Below are positions 24,953 to 34,038 of a stretch of DNA of 63,223 nt, one piece after another. The notes under the pieces were generated by a model, which saw only the letters and a program-made list of their open reading frames with translations, was not told the origin of the DNA and did no database searches. This DNA is from DATMTS01 sp035564555. GTDB lineage: Bacteria; Actinomycetota; Actinomycetes; Actinomycetales; Microbacteriaceae. Every line of letters begins with the position of its first letter. The stretch's first letter is position 1. The stretch covers positions 1-63,223 of the forward strand of contig DATMTS010000018.1 of the NCBI GenBank assembly GCA_035564555.1. The letters are read 5' to 3'. Both the position numbers and the translations under genes were made by a program.

Positions 24953-27694
24953 ATGAGCATCGTGCGCAGGCGCGTCGACGTCTCGACGCTCAGCGACGCT
25001 GAACTCGTGAAGCGCGTGCGGTCGGGTGACACTCAGGCGTACGGCGTGCTGTGGGAACGCCATTCTCGGGCGGGCGCCACCGTCGCGCGGTCGTACACGT
25101 CGTCGTTCGATCCGGACGACCTCGTCTCCGAGTCGTACGCGAAGATCTTCCAGACCATCACGGCCGGCGGTGGACCGGACGGAGCCTTCCGTCCCTACCT
25201 GTTCACGACGATCCGCAACACCGCCGCCTCGTGGGGTCGTGCCCGCCGCGAGACCTCCATGGAGGACGCGGAGCTGGTTGAGGATCCCGCGTTCAGCGAA
25301 GAGAACTCGCTCGCGGCGCTGGACCGATCTCTGACGGCGTCGGCGTTCCGGGCCCTCCCGACCCGCTGGCAGGAGGCCCTCTGGTACAGCGAGGTGGAGG
25401 GCATGACTCCGCAGGAGATCGCGCCGCTGCTGGGCATGAAGGCGAACTCGGTGGCCGCCCTCACCTATCGCGCACGGGAAGGCCTGCGACAGGCGTGGAT
25501 CCAGGCGCACCTGAAGTCGGTTCCCGACGACTCCGACTGCCGGTGGACGATCGACCGGTTGGGCGGCTATGCGCGCAAGAGCCTCGGCAAACGGGACACC
25601 GGCCGCCTGGAAGCGCACCTGCAGGACTGCGCCAAGTGCACGATCGTCGCCGCGGAGGCGAAGCATGTCGGTTCCCGGCTCGCACTCGTGCTGCTGCCGC
25701 TGACCGCCGGGGTCGCCGGCGCCGCGGGATACACCGCCTGGATGCAGTCCGGCGCGCACGCGACGACCTATGCGTTGGGAGCCGGAGGCGTCATCATGCC
25801 GGCCGCAGCGTTCGGCTCCGGCCACGGTGCCGCCGGCAGCGCTGCCGGTAGCGCCGGTAGCGGCGGCAGCGCCGGTAGCGGCGGCAGCGCCGGTAGCGCC
25901 GGCGGAAGCGGCGGCGTGCTCGTCGGAGCATCGATCGCGGCCGCGCTCGTGATCGCCGCAGTCGTCGCGGCCGCGGCGCTGGGCCCGGCGCTGTTCGGCG
26001 GTCCTCAGCCGCCGGCGCGATCGGCTGCGAGATCCTCGCCGTCTGCAACTCCCGCACCGTCCTCCGGCGCACCGTCGTCGACCACCCCTGCACCCTCCGT
26101 CGCGCCGGCGCCCGTCACAGCGCCCGTCGCACCTGCGCCGAAGGGCCTGCCGGCGGCATCCGTCACGACTCCCGTGCCGGTCGTGCCCGCGGCGCCTGCG
26201 CTCACGATCGCGAACGTGAGCGGCGACGGCCTGCTCGACGCCCGCGGCACCGCACACCCTGGTAACACCGTCACCGTGGCCGCCTCGCCGGATGCCACGA
26301 CCGCCTCGCGCGGCTTCGCCCGCTCGGTGGTGCTCCCCTCGAGCGTGTCGCTCGGCACGGCTGTCGCTTCCGCCGACGGCGAATGGCGGGTGAGCGCCGA
26401 CATGAGCTCTCTGCCCGACGGCCGCTACACCCTGTTCGTCACCCAGACGACGCCGGCCGGCGTGAAAGGTGCGGCAGTCGCGCGCTCCGTGCGCCTGCGG
26501 ATCACGGTCGCCGTGCCCGTCTTCGTGTCACCGGCGAACGGCTCGACCCTGAGCACGATGCCGACGGCGTTCTCCGGCACCGTGGCGCACGCAGATGCCG
26601 TGCTGGTCAGCGTCGACGGCGGCGCCTTCCGCGCTGCCACGCTCCACGGCGACGTCTGGAGGTCGCCCGTCACGGCCCTCGGCAACGGCGTGCACCAGGC
26701 GACCGCGGTCGTGAGGTACAAGCACCGCAGTTCGGCGACCGCGCAGGCAGCGTTCACACTCGCGGTGCCGCCGAACATCACCGCCCCGGCCGCCGGAGCG
26801 CAGATCACCAGCCCGCAGCTGTCGATCGCCGGCACCGGATCCCCCGGGGCGCGGGTCGACCTGGGCGTCGCAGGCTGGACGCCGCCGGTCGGCTCGGCGA
26901 CGCCGGCGGCGAAAACGATGGTGGCTGCCGACGGCCGGTGGGCGGCCACGCTGGATCTTTCGGCGTTGCCGAACGGCGACTACACGCTGACCACGACACA
27001 GACCGACGCATCCGGCGGCGTCAGCCGGGCGGCAGCCGTGGGATTCGCGTTGCGGGTCGCCCTCGCCCGGCCCGTCGTCGACGCGGTCGATGTGGGCCCC
27101 CTCGACTCCTCCGGCGCCGGGCTCTACTTCCCGATCGTCACCGGCTCGAGTGCGCCGAATGCGACGATCGTCGTCTCCGATGGAACCGGCTCGAGCATCA
27201 GAGTGACGGCCGGCGACGACGGGCAGTGGCAGACCCCGCAGCTCACCGGCTACGGCACGGGAGCCGGCGTCGTCAGCGCATACCGAACGGACGGTTACGT
27301 CGATTCGGCCGCCACGGCCCCGGTGGGCATCATGATCGCGGCAGCACCGCGCGTGACCGTCACACCCCAGGGCGACTGGTCTGCCCAGCCGCACCGATTC
27401 ACCGTCGACTATTCGGGAAGACCGAGCGCCCGCTTCATGCCGTATGCCGACGGCGAAGCGTGGGCGAGCCTCGGTTCGCAGTCACTGGACGGCAACGGAG
27501 CCTTCACCGATCCGACGTTGTGGTACTGGCAGAACGGATCGGACGATCACACACTGGGCGCCCGTTACGAATCCGGAGATCGCTTCGGGCCCACCGTGAA
27601 CCTTCCATTCCTCAGCGCCGTCGGCAGTGCGTCGGCGACGCGGCTCAGCCTGCGCGCTGCGGTCGAGCCCCTCGCTGTGCCGACGACCCGCTGA
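24953..27694 (+). CDS. ECF sigma factor fused to anti-sigma zinc domain, membrane segments and Ig-like repeats
   Basis: A 913-residue single-chain protein. Residues 14-100 are sigma-70 region 2 (SDAELVKRVRSGDTQAYGVLW; DPDDLVSESYAKIF). Residues 125-182 are region 4 (LPTRWQEALWY; GMTPQEIAPLLGMKANSVAA). Residues 196-230 look like a zinc anti-sigma domain (Cys196, His222, Cys226, Cys229). A hydrophobic helix is at 243-263, a Gly/Ala/Ser linker at 287-321, a strong helix at 321-349 and a Pro/Ser/Thr-rich stalk at 350-415. From about 415 to 800 there are Ig-like units sharing DGxW and LPxGxYTL, then a final globular region. It is probably a membrane-held sigma factor released by a surface signal. 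GAGGGAG lies ten bases before the ATG. The 3' end overlaps the convergent MFS gene by 50 bases. Confidence 0.9.
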   Translation: MSIVRRRVDVSTLSDAELVKRVRSGDTQAYGVLWERHSRAGATVARSYTSSFDPDDLVSESYAKIFQTITAGGGPDGAFRPYLFTTIRNTAASWGRARRETSMEDAELVEDPAFSEENSLAALDRSLTASAFRALPTRWQEALWYSEVEGMTPQEIAPLLGMKANSVAALTYRAREGLRQAWIQAHLKSVPDDSDCRWTIDRLGGYARKSLGKRDTGRLEAHLQDCAKCTIVAAEAKHVGSRLALVLLPLTAGVAGAAGYTAWMQSGAHATTYALGAGGVIMPAAAFGSGHGAAGSAAGSAGSGGSAGSGGSAGSAGGSGGVLVGASIAAALVIAAVVAAAALGPALFGGPQPPARSAARSSPSATPAPSSGAPSSTTPAPSVAPAPVTAPVAPAPKGLPAASVTTPVPVVPAAPALTIANVSGDGLLDARGTAHPGNTVTVAASPDATTASRGFARSVVLPSSVSLGTAVASADGEWRVSADMSSLPDGRYTLFVTQTTPAGVKGAAVARSVRLRITVAVPVFVSPANGSTLSTMPTAFSGTVAHADAVLVSVDGGAFRAATLHGDVWRSPVTALGNGVHQATAVVRYKHRSSATAQAAFTLAVPPNITAPAAGAQITSPQLSIAGTGSPGARVDLGVAGWTPPVGSATPAAKTMVAADGRWAATLDLSALPNGDYTLTTTQTDASGGVSRAAAVGFALRVALARPVVDAVDVGPLDSSGAGLYFPIVTGSSAPNATIVVSDGTGSSIRVTAGDDGQWQTPQLTGYGTGAGVVSAYRTDGYVDSAATAPVGIMIAAAPRVTVTPQGDWSAQPHRFTVDYSGRPSARFMPYADGEAWASLGSQSLDGNGAFTDPTLWYWQNGSDDHTLGARYESGDRFGPTVNLPFLSAVGSASATRLSLRAAVEPLAVPTTR
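25838..25916. repeat. Gly-Ser coding microsatellite in the sigma-fusion gene
   Basis: A run of GGTAGCGCC, GGTAGCGGC and GGCAGCGCC units encoding Gly-Ser-Ala repeats between the two membrane-type helices. Units are multiples of three bases, so slippage would change linker length without breaking the frame. Confidence 0.75.
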
Positions 27695-28865
27695 CCACGG
27701 CGAGCACGATCGCCGCCACGAGCACGGCCGCGTAGACCCAGGGCAGGCGGCCCACACCGAACGCTCCGTAGACGACGGCGCCCAGTGCCGCTCCGCCGCC
27801 GATGCCCACGTTGAACGCCGTCGTGTAAAGCGCGCTCGCGGTGTCGCGGAACGCGGGCGAGGCCGCATGCAGCATCCTGGTCTGCAACAGTGCGGGCAGC
27901 GCTCCGAACGCCAGCCCCCAGAGCACGAACGCGGCGATCCCCGCGACCGGGACGGCCGCGAAGAACGCCAGGGCGAAGACCGCCGACGACGTGACCGAGA
28001 GCAGGATCACCAGGCTGCGTTGCGGGTTGCGACCGAGCACCGATCCGGAGAGCACGAGACCGACGGCACCGGCCAGCCCGTAGAGGAAGAGCATCGGGCC
28101 CACTGCTGCCGCATCCAGATGCATGGCATCGATCAGGAAGGGCGCGACGTAGGTGTAGAGCACGAAATGCCCCACCATCAGGATCGCCGCGAGTACGCAG
28201 ATCAGCACCACGGGCAGAACCCTCAGGTCGCGACCGCCGATGTCCGCCTGCGTGTTCCGGTGCGGCTCATCCCTTTCCACTGCGGGCAGGAACCGCCACA
28301 CCATCACCGCAGCGATCAGCATCAGCACGGCGACCACCCCGAACGACATGCGCCACCCGAACACATGCCCGAAGGTCGTCGCCAGCGGCACGCCGAAGAT
28401 CATCGCCGCCGTTCCGCCGCCCAACGTGATCGAAACCGCACGTCCGATCTGCTCGCGCGGCACGAGGTGGCCCGAGTATGCCCCGACGACCGCCCAGAAC
28501 ATGCCGTGCGCGATACCGCCCAGCACCCGGGTGCCCACGAGCACCGCGTAGTTCGGCGCGAAGGCCGACACCAGGTAGCTCAGCGCGAGCACCGCGATCA
28601 CGCCGACCATCATCGGATGCCGGGGCCACCGCCGGGTCAAGGCGGTCAACGGTGCGCTGGAGGCGACCACGGTGAACGCGAAGACGGTGACCAGCAATCC
28701 CACCTGTGGCTCGGTCACGCCGAATGACGCCGCCATGTCGGGTAGCAAACCAGTCGGCAGCGTCTCCCCGGTCACCGAGAGGAAGACGGCTGCGGCGAGC
28801 ACGATCAGGCCCGACCAGGGAAAGCGGCGTGCAGGCGCGCGAACGCCATGGAAAACAGAAGACAT
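27645..28865 (-). CDS. MFS transporter, sugar/drug efflux type
   Basis: A 406-residue major facilitator with twelve hydrophobic segments, of the AraJ/Cmr-like drug:H+ antiporter group. The segment GRVLGGIAHGMFWAVVGAY carries motif C-like glycines, and the loop TRRWPRHPMM corresponds to motif A between helices 2 and 3. The export substrate is unknown. The ATG at 28865 begins MSSVFHGVRAPARRFPW; a longer frame runs upstream but overlaps the divergent purU control region. The last 50 bases overlap the end of the sigma-fusion gene tail to tail. Confidence 0.88.
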   Translation of the reverse strand: MSSVFHGVRAPARRFPWSGLIVLAAAVFLSVTGETLPTGLLPDMAASFGVTEPQVGLLVTVFAFTVVASSAPLTALTRRWPRHPMMVGVIAVLALSYLVSAFAPNYAVLVGTRVLGGIAHGMFWAVVGAYSGHLVPREQIGRAVSITLGGGTAAMIFGVPLATTFGHVFGWRMSFGVVAVLMLIAAVMVWRFLPAVERDEPHRNTQADIGGRDLRVLPVVLICVLAAILMVGHFVLYTYVAPFLIDAMHLDAAAVGPMLFLYGLAGAVGLVLSGSVLGRNPQRSLVILLSVTSSAVFALAFFAAVPVAGIAAFVLWGLAFGALPALLQTRMLHAASPAFRDTASALYTTAFNVGIGGGAALGAVVYGAFGVGRLPWVYAAVLVAAIVLAVVSGSSAQRGARPQRAG

Positions 28866-29010
28866 ATCTCGAAGGGGAAAGGCGTTCCCCGCACATCCGG
28901 TGCTGCACCGTGGCGGGTCGACTACGCGCCTGTGTGCGCGCCCAGGGCCGAACGGGAAGGCCGACCACCACCATCCTATCGGCCGCCGGGCATCCATTAG
29001 CCTTGAGCAG

Positions 29011-29889
29011 GTGACCGTAACGACCGATGAGCGCCCCGCGACCCTCACGCACTGGGTCATCACGCTGGTCTGCGCCGACCGTCCGGGAATCGTGCACGCG
29101 GTCAGCGGCGCGATCGTCGGAGCGGGCGGCAACATCACCGAAAGCCAGCAGTTCACCAGCATCGACACGGGCCGGTTCTTCATGCGGCTGCAGGTCGAGT
29201 CGCCTGCAGCGCGAGAGGAGTTCGCCGCCGCGCTGCAGCCGGTCACCGAGGCGTACGGCATGACCTGGGGTCTGGATGTCGTCGGGCGACCGGTGCGCAC
29301 GCTCGTGCTGGCGTCGACGGCGGCGCATTGCCTCAACGATCTGCTTTTTCGTCAGCGCGCGGGCCAGTTGCCCGTGCACATCCCGCTCGTGCTCTCCAAC
29401 CACGGCTCGCTGCGTGAACTGGCGGGCTTCTACGGAGTGCCGTTCGACTCGATGCCGATCACGGATGCCGCAGGCAAGGCCGAGTTCGAGGCCCGGGTCC
29501 TCGACGAGGTCGAACGGGGCGACATCGAACTGGTGGTACTGGCGCGTTACATGCAGATCCTCTCCCCGGGGTTGTGCGAAGCACTGGCCGGACGATGCAT
29601 CAACATCCACCACTCGTTCCTGCCCGGCTTCAAGGGCGCCAACCCCTACAAGCAGGCGCACGCCCGCGGGGTGAAGCTGATCGGTGCGACGGCGCACTTC
29701 GTGACGAGCGACCTCGACGAAGGACCCATCATCGAACAGAACGTAGTGCGGGTGGATCACGCGCAGAGCCCGTCGCAGCTCGTGTCGATCGGGCAGGACG
29801 AGGAGAGCCGCACGCTCACGCAGGCGGTGCGCTGGTTCGCCGAGCGGCGCGTACTGCTCGACGGCGCACGCACGATCATCTTCCGCTGA
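29011..29889 (+). CDS. purU: Formyltetrahydrofolate deformylase
   Basis: Hydrolyses 10-formyl-THF to formate and THF, balancing one-carbon pools, 292 residues. An N-terminal ACT domain (about residues 10-85; VCADRPGIVHAVSGAIV) precedes the formyltransferase-fold domain. The catalytic Asn/His/Asp set is in NIHHSFLPGFKGANPY and ATAHFVTSDLDEGPII. VLSNHGSLRELA is also typical. The start GTG at 29011 is seven bases after TAGCCT (28998-29003), suggesting a leaderless mRNA. It acts opposite to glyA-folD and competes with purN/purH in this window. Confidence 0.95.
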   Translation: MTVTTDERPATLTHWVITLVCADRPGIVHAVSGAIVGAGGNITESQQFTSIDTGRFFMRLQVESPAAREEFAAALQPVTEAYGMTWGLDVVGRPVRTLVLASTAAHCLNDLLFRQRAGQLPVHIPLVLSNHGSLRELAGFYGVPFDSMPITDAAGKAEFEARVLDEVERGDIELVVLARYMQILSPGLCEALAGRCINIHHSFLPGFKGANPYKQAHARGVKLIGATAHFVTSDLDEGPIIEQNVVRVDHAQSPSQLVSIGQDEESRTLTQAVRWFAERRVLLDGARTIIFR

Positions 29890-29920
29890 CCGGCGCGGTG
29901 GCTTCTCGTAGAATCGACGG

Positions 29921-30274
29921 GTGACCGACGCCCATCAGACACCCGCGATCGGGTTCAACGACGTACTGCGCTTTCTGCTCGAACTGTTCGCCATCGCAAC
30001 CCTCGGCATCTGGGGATTCGTCGCCTGGCCGTTCGCTTGGAACATCCTGGCCGGCGTCGCTGCTCCCGTGCTGGCGATCCTGCTCTGGGCGCTGTTCCGC
30101 TCGCCCAAAGCCGTGTTCCGCATCGATCCATTCGGCAAGGCGCTCGTCGAGATCGTCGTGATGACCGCTGCGGCCTTCGCGTGGTGGGATCTGGGCCAGC
30201 CGGTCGTGGCAGTCGTCTTCGCCGTGATCGCCCTGGTCAGCGGAATCCTGAACGGATTGAGGGAGTTCGCGTGA
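29921..30274 (+). CDS. YrdB-family (DUF2568) small membrane protein
   Basis: A 117-residue protein with four hydrophobic helices (FNDVLRFLLELFAIATLG; NILAGVAAPVLAILLWALF; LVEIVVMTAAAFAWWDLG; VVAVVFAVIALVSGIL). The pattern LRFLLELFAIATLGIWGF and FRSPKA match YrdB/DUF2568 proteins, whose function is unknown. GTG at 29921 follows TAGAAT (29909-29914) by six bases, suggesting a leaderless start. Its stop overlaps nagA (GTGA), so nagA depends on this upstream gene for transcription and probably for translation. Confidence 0.85.
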   Translation: MTDAHQTPAIGFNDVLRFLLELFAIATLGIWGFVAWPFAWNILAGVAAPVLAILLWALFRSPKAVFRIDPFGKALVEIVVMTAAAFAWWDLGQPVVAVVFAVIALVSGILNGLREFA

Positions 30275-31425
30275 ACGGCAACCTGATCATCCACGGGGCC
30301 CGCAAGCTCGACGCCGACGGGCTCGTCGACGACTTCTGGTTCGCCTCATCCGAGGGCGCGATCGACGCGGTCGGCACCGGGGACGCTTGGCGCGGGCACA
30401 TCGGCGATGCGAAGGTCGTGGATGCCGAAGGTCACTGGCTGACGCCCGGGTTCATCGACCTGCACGGGCACGGGGCGGGCGGGTATTCGTACGATGACGG
30501 GCCGGGCGAACTGCTCGCGGCGCTGGCGACGCACCGTGCGCACGGCACGACACGTTCGGTCATCAGCCTGGTCGCCAACCCGCTCGCCGACCTGCGCGAC
30601 AGCCTCGAGGTCATCGCCGGGCTCGCCGAGCGCGATCCGCTCGTGCTCGGCGCGCACCTGGAGGGGCCGTTCCTCGCGCCGTCGAAGCGCGGTGCGCACA
30701 ATCCGGATTTCCTGCGGGACCCCCAACCCGAGCTCGTCGAGAGTCTGATCGCGGCCGCACGCGGAACGCTGCGCCAGATCACCATCGCCCCCGAACTGCC
30801 GAACGCGTTGGAGGCGATCGACGTGCTGGTCGCGGCCGGCGTCGTGGTCGCAGTGGGGCACACCGAGGCGACCGAGGATCAGGCACGCGGGGCGTTCGAT
30901 CGTGGCGCCCGCCTCTTGACGCATGCGTTCAACGCGATGCCCGGCATCCATCACCGGGAGCCAGGACCGGTGGTCGCCGCGTTCGAAGACGACCGCGTCA
31001 CCCTCGAGCTCATCCTGGACGGTCTTCACGTGCACCCCGACGTGGCGCGGCTCGCGTTCAGGCAGGCGCCGGGCCGCATCGCACTGATCACCGACTCGAT
31101 GGCCGCCGCGGGCAGCGCCGACGGCGATTACCGGCTCGGCACGCTCAACGTCACCGTCGCACGCGGCCTCGCCGTGCTCTCCGGCACCACGCGGATCGCG
31201 GGTTCGACCCTCACCCAGGATGCTGCCCTGCGCATCGCGGTCGACCGTGCCCGCCTGTCACCGGCGGCAGCGGTCGAAGCCCTCACCCTGACGCCCGCCC
31301 GCGTGCTCGGCAGGGAGCACGAACTGGGCCTGCTGCGGGCGGGCTACGCAGCCGACGCCGTGCTGCTTGACCACGACTGGTCGGTTCGCGGCGTGTGGGC
31401 GGAGGGCGCACCGATCGCCGTCTGA
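30271..31425 (+). CDS. nagA: N-acetylglucosamine-6-phosphate deacetylase
   Basis: Amidohydrolase removing acetate from GlcNAc-6-P (and often GalNAc-6-P), 384 residues. Metal-site HGH at residues 65-67 in FIDLHGHGAGG, the metal Glu in GAHLEGPFLAPSKRGAH, His in VAVGHTEAT, THAFNAM, and the catalytic Asp in ALITDSMAAAG. GTG at 30271 overlaps the preceding stop by four bases. Convergent with nagB 13 bases away, giving a tail-to-tail nagA/nagB pair. It could also serve the amino-sugar operon at 18.9-23.4 kb, which lacks its own deacetylase. Confidence 0.95.
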   Translation: MNGNLIIHGARKLDADGLVDDFWFASSEGAIDAVGTGDAWRGHIGDAKVVDAEGHWLTPGFIDLHGHGAGGYSYDDGPGELLAALATHRAHGTTRSVISLVANPLADLRDSLEVIAGLAERDPLVLGAHLEGPFLAPSKRGAHNPDFLRDPQPELVESLIAAARGTLRQITIAPELPNALEAIDVLVAAGVVVAVGHTEATEDQARGAFDRGARLLTHAFNAMPGIHHREPGPVVAAFEDDRVTLELILDGLHVHPDVARLAFRQAPGRIALITDSMAAAGSADGDYRLGTLNVTVARGLAVLSGTTRIAGSTLTQDAALRIAVDRARLSPAAAVEALTLTPARVLGREHELGLLRAGYAADAVLLDHDWSVRGVWAEGAPIAV

Positions 31426-31438
31426 AAAGCTGTCGGCC

Positions 31439-32218
31439 CTACAACTGCCAGTCGGGCTTGTTGGCGTAGGTGTAGGTGTAGTAGTCGGCCAGCTTCAGCT
31501 TGGCGGCGGCCGCCTCGTCGATGATCACCGTCGCATGTTCGTGGAACTGCAGCGCCGATCCCGGACACATGCTCGCGACCGGTCCTTCCACCGCCGCGGC
31601 GATGGCATCCGCTTTACCCGCACCCTGGGCGACGAGCACGAGGCGACGAGCGTCCATGATCGTGCCCAGACCCTGCGTCAGGCAGTGCGTCGGCACCTCG
31701 TCTGGTGAGGAGAAGAAACGCGCATTGTCGGCCCGGGTCTTGGGCGCCAACGTCTTGATGCGGGTGCGGGAGGCGAACGACGACGTGGGCTCGTTGAAGC
31801 CGATGTGGCCGTTGGCGCCGATGCCCAGGATCTGGATGTCGATGCCGCCGGCGTCGCGGATCGCCTGCTCGTAGTCGGCGCATGCGGCCTCGATGTCGTT
31901 CGCGCGTCCGTCGGGCACGCGCACCCGGGCAGGATCGAAGCCCAGCGGCTCGACGACTTCGGAGCGGATCACCGAGTGATAGCTCTGCGGATGATCCAGC
32001 GGGATGCCGACGTACTCGTCGAGGGCGAAGGCGCTGGCGCGCGAGAAGTCGAGTTCGCCCGCGCCCACCCGTCTGGCCAGCTCGGCATAGATCGCCAGCG
32101 GCGACGAACCCGTGGCAAGGCCGATCACGGCATCGCGTTTGCGCTCCACCACGCGGGCCACGGCGCGCGCCGCGGCGGTGCCGACGTCGGCCGGGGTGGC
32201 AAGGATGATGATTTCCAT
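31439..32218 (-). CDS. nagB: Glucosamine-6-phosphate deaminase
   Basis: Converts glucosamine 6-phosphate to fructose 6-phosphate and ammonia, 259 residues, usual for NagB. GLATGSSPLAIYAEL binds phosphate. FALDEYVGIPLDHPQSYH holds the catalytic Asp and ring-opening region. GIGANGHIGFNEPTSSF contains the conserved His. I chose the ATG at 32218 (MEIIIL); TAGATT lies ten bases upstream of it. It receives the product of nagA and lies next to the GH20 hexosaminidase on the same strand, 76 bases downstream of it. Confidence 0.97.
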   Translation of the reverse strand: MEIIILATPADVGTAAARAVARVVERKRDAVIGLATGSSPLAIYAELARRVGAGELDFSRASAFALDEYVGIPLDHPQSYHSVIRSEVVEPLGFDPARVRVPDGRANDIEAACADYEQAIRDAGGIDIQILGIGANGHIGFNEPTSSFASRTRIKTLAPKTRADNARFFSSPDEVPTHCLTQGLGTIMDARRLVLVAQGAGKADAIAAAVEGPVASMCPGSALQFHEHATVIIDEAAAAKLKLADYYTYTYANKPDWQL

Positions 32219-32294
32219 GGCTCTGCCCAATCTACCGGTCGCCGTCCCCCTCTCCCGGAATCGAGGGGCAAAGGTCGTCGGGGTGACTGGGACG

Positions 32295-33962
32295 TCAGGT
32301 GTGACCGGGGTAATCCGGCTGCGGCTCGGGCTCCGCGGGCAGCGCCGCGGGTGCGATGTTGGCCGTCACCGCGCTGATGTACGCTTCACGTTCCTCCCGC
32401 GTGGTCGGGCGGCCGTGCACGCCCGGCCGGGTCTGCCACGGAAGCGGCCCGGTGGCGTGTCGATACTCCACGCCGATGGCATCCAACTTGGGCAGGTAGT
32501 GGTCGACGCGCCACGTGAAATCGTCATAGTCGCGCTCCCCCGTCGACCAGAGTGCCTCCGCGAGCGCGGCGAGCCGCGGGAAGGCGAAATAGTCGACCGT
32601 GCGCGGCGAATCCATGTGCTCGGTCCAGATGTTGGCCTGGCCGCCGAGCACGTGACGCGCCTCTTCGGCCGTCAGTTCCGGCGGAACGGGGTCGAACCGG
32701 TACACATCGGCGACGGTCAGCACGATCGCCACCGGGATCGGCTCGCCGGGCAGCTCCGACTGCCGATAGTCGAGGTAGACCTGGTCGTCGGGGCAGCTCA
32801 CCACGTCGTGGCCGGAGCGGGCGGCTGCGATCGCCCCGGTCATCCCCCGCCAGGACGCCACGGTCGCGCCCGTCGCGAGTCCGCCCTCCAGGATCTCATC
32901 CCAGCCGAACAGCCGCCTTCCGCGTGAGGCGAGGTGGGCATCGAACCGGCGCACGAACCAGCTCTGCAGCTGCTCCTCGTTCTGCAGGCCGAGCTCCCGC
33001 ATCCGCTGCTGAGTGCGTGGATCGGACTGCCACTGGTCTTTCGGGCATTCGTCGCCGCCGATACCGATGTACGGCGAGGGGAACAGTTCGATCACCTCGT
33101 CGAGTACCCCGGTGAAGAAGTCGATCGTCGACTCCTCGGCGTTCAGCACGTTGTAGTTGATGCCCCATCTGGTCCAGGTCTGCAGCGGCACAGCATCGCC
33201 GCGATCGACGCCGAGCTCGGGGTACGCGGCGAGCGCCGCCTGCACGTGACCGGGTGTCTCGATCTCCGGCACGACCGTGATGAACCGTTCGGCCGCGTAC
33301 GCCACGATCTCGCGCAGGTCGTCCTGCGTGTAGTACCCACCGTGCGGGCGTCCATCGGTCGGAGCGCCGGCGTCGGCCCCGACCTGCGACTCCCGCCGCC
33401 AGCCGCCGACCTCCGTCAGTCGCGGGTACCGCAGGATCTGGATGCGCCACCCCTGGTCGTCGGTCAGGTGCAGGTGCAGCACGCTCAGGTGGTGCATGGC
33501 CATCAGGTCGATGAAGCGCAGCACGTCGTGCTTCGGCATGAAGTGCCTGGCGACGTCGAGCATGACTCCCCGCCAGGCGAATTTCGGTGCATCCTCGACA
33601 TCGATCACCGGAACGGTCCAGTGCACCCCGCGAACCGGCGCGCGCCGGTAGATCTGCGGAGGCATGAGCTGCAGCATGGCCTGGCAACCATGGAAGACGC
33701 CCGCCGGGCCGCCGCCCGCGATGTGCACGTCGGTGCGCGTCACCGAAAGCCGGTACGCCTCTGCGCCCAGCTCGGGGTTCCATTCCAGCGTGATGGCGCC
33801 CTCTTCGGCGCGGTCCAGCGGCAGGCCGGTAGCCGGACGCAGCACCGACTGCAGCCATCCGGCTATCCCGGAGAGCTCCATCGGCGCGGCGATGCGGGTG
33901 CTGCGGTCCAGTTCGAAGTCGCCTTCGCCGGTGATCAGACTGGCAGGACGGGGAATGAGCAT
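32295..33962 (-). CDS. Beta-N-acetylhexosaminidase (GH20)
   Basis: A 555-residue glycoside hydrolase releasing terminal GlcNAc or GalNAc. An N-terminal GH20b domain (about 1-118) precedes the barrel. Catalytic Asp304-Glu305 is in YIGIGGDECPK, the substrate-assisted pair. WRGVMLDVARHFMP, HLHLTDDQGWR and VVPEIETPGHVQAAL are family motifs. No signal peptide is visible, so it probably works on oligosaccharides inside the cell. Possible co-transcription with nagB, 76 bases away. ATG at 33962 selected. Confidence 0.95.
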   Translation of the reverse strand: MLIPRPASLITGEGDFELDRSTRIAAPMELSGIAGWLQSVLRPATGLPLDRAEEGAITLEWNPELGAEAYRLSVTRTDVHIAGGGPAGVFHGCQAMLQLMPPQIYRRAPVRGVHWTVPVIDVEDAPKFAWRGVMLDVARHFMPKHDVLRFIDLMAMHHLSVLHLHLTDDQGWRIQILRYPRLTEVGGWRRESQVGADAGAPTDGRPHGGYYTQDDLREIVAYAAERFITVVPEIETPGHVQAALAAYPELGVDRGDAVPLQTWTRWGINYNVLNAEESTIDFFTGVLDEVIELFPSPYIGIGGDECPKDQWQSDPRTQQRMRELGLQNEEQLQSWFVRRFDAHLASRGRRLFGWDEILEGGLATGATVASWRGMTGAIAAARSGHDVVSCPDDQVYLDYRQSELPGEPIPVAIVLTVADVYRFDPVPPELTAEEARHVLGGQANIWTEHMDSPRTVDYFAFPRLAALAEALWSTGERDYDDFTWRVDHYLPKLDAIGVEYRHATGPLPWQTRPGVHGRPTTREEREAYISAVTANIAPAALPAEPEPQPDYPGHT

Positions 33963-34038
33963 GCGGACTAGCTTTTCAGTAACGTGACGAACTGTCGAGT
34001 CAGCGCCCCGGCCCCTGGACAGCACGCCGCGGCCGACG

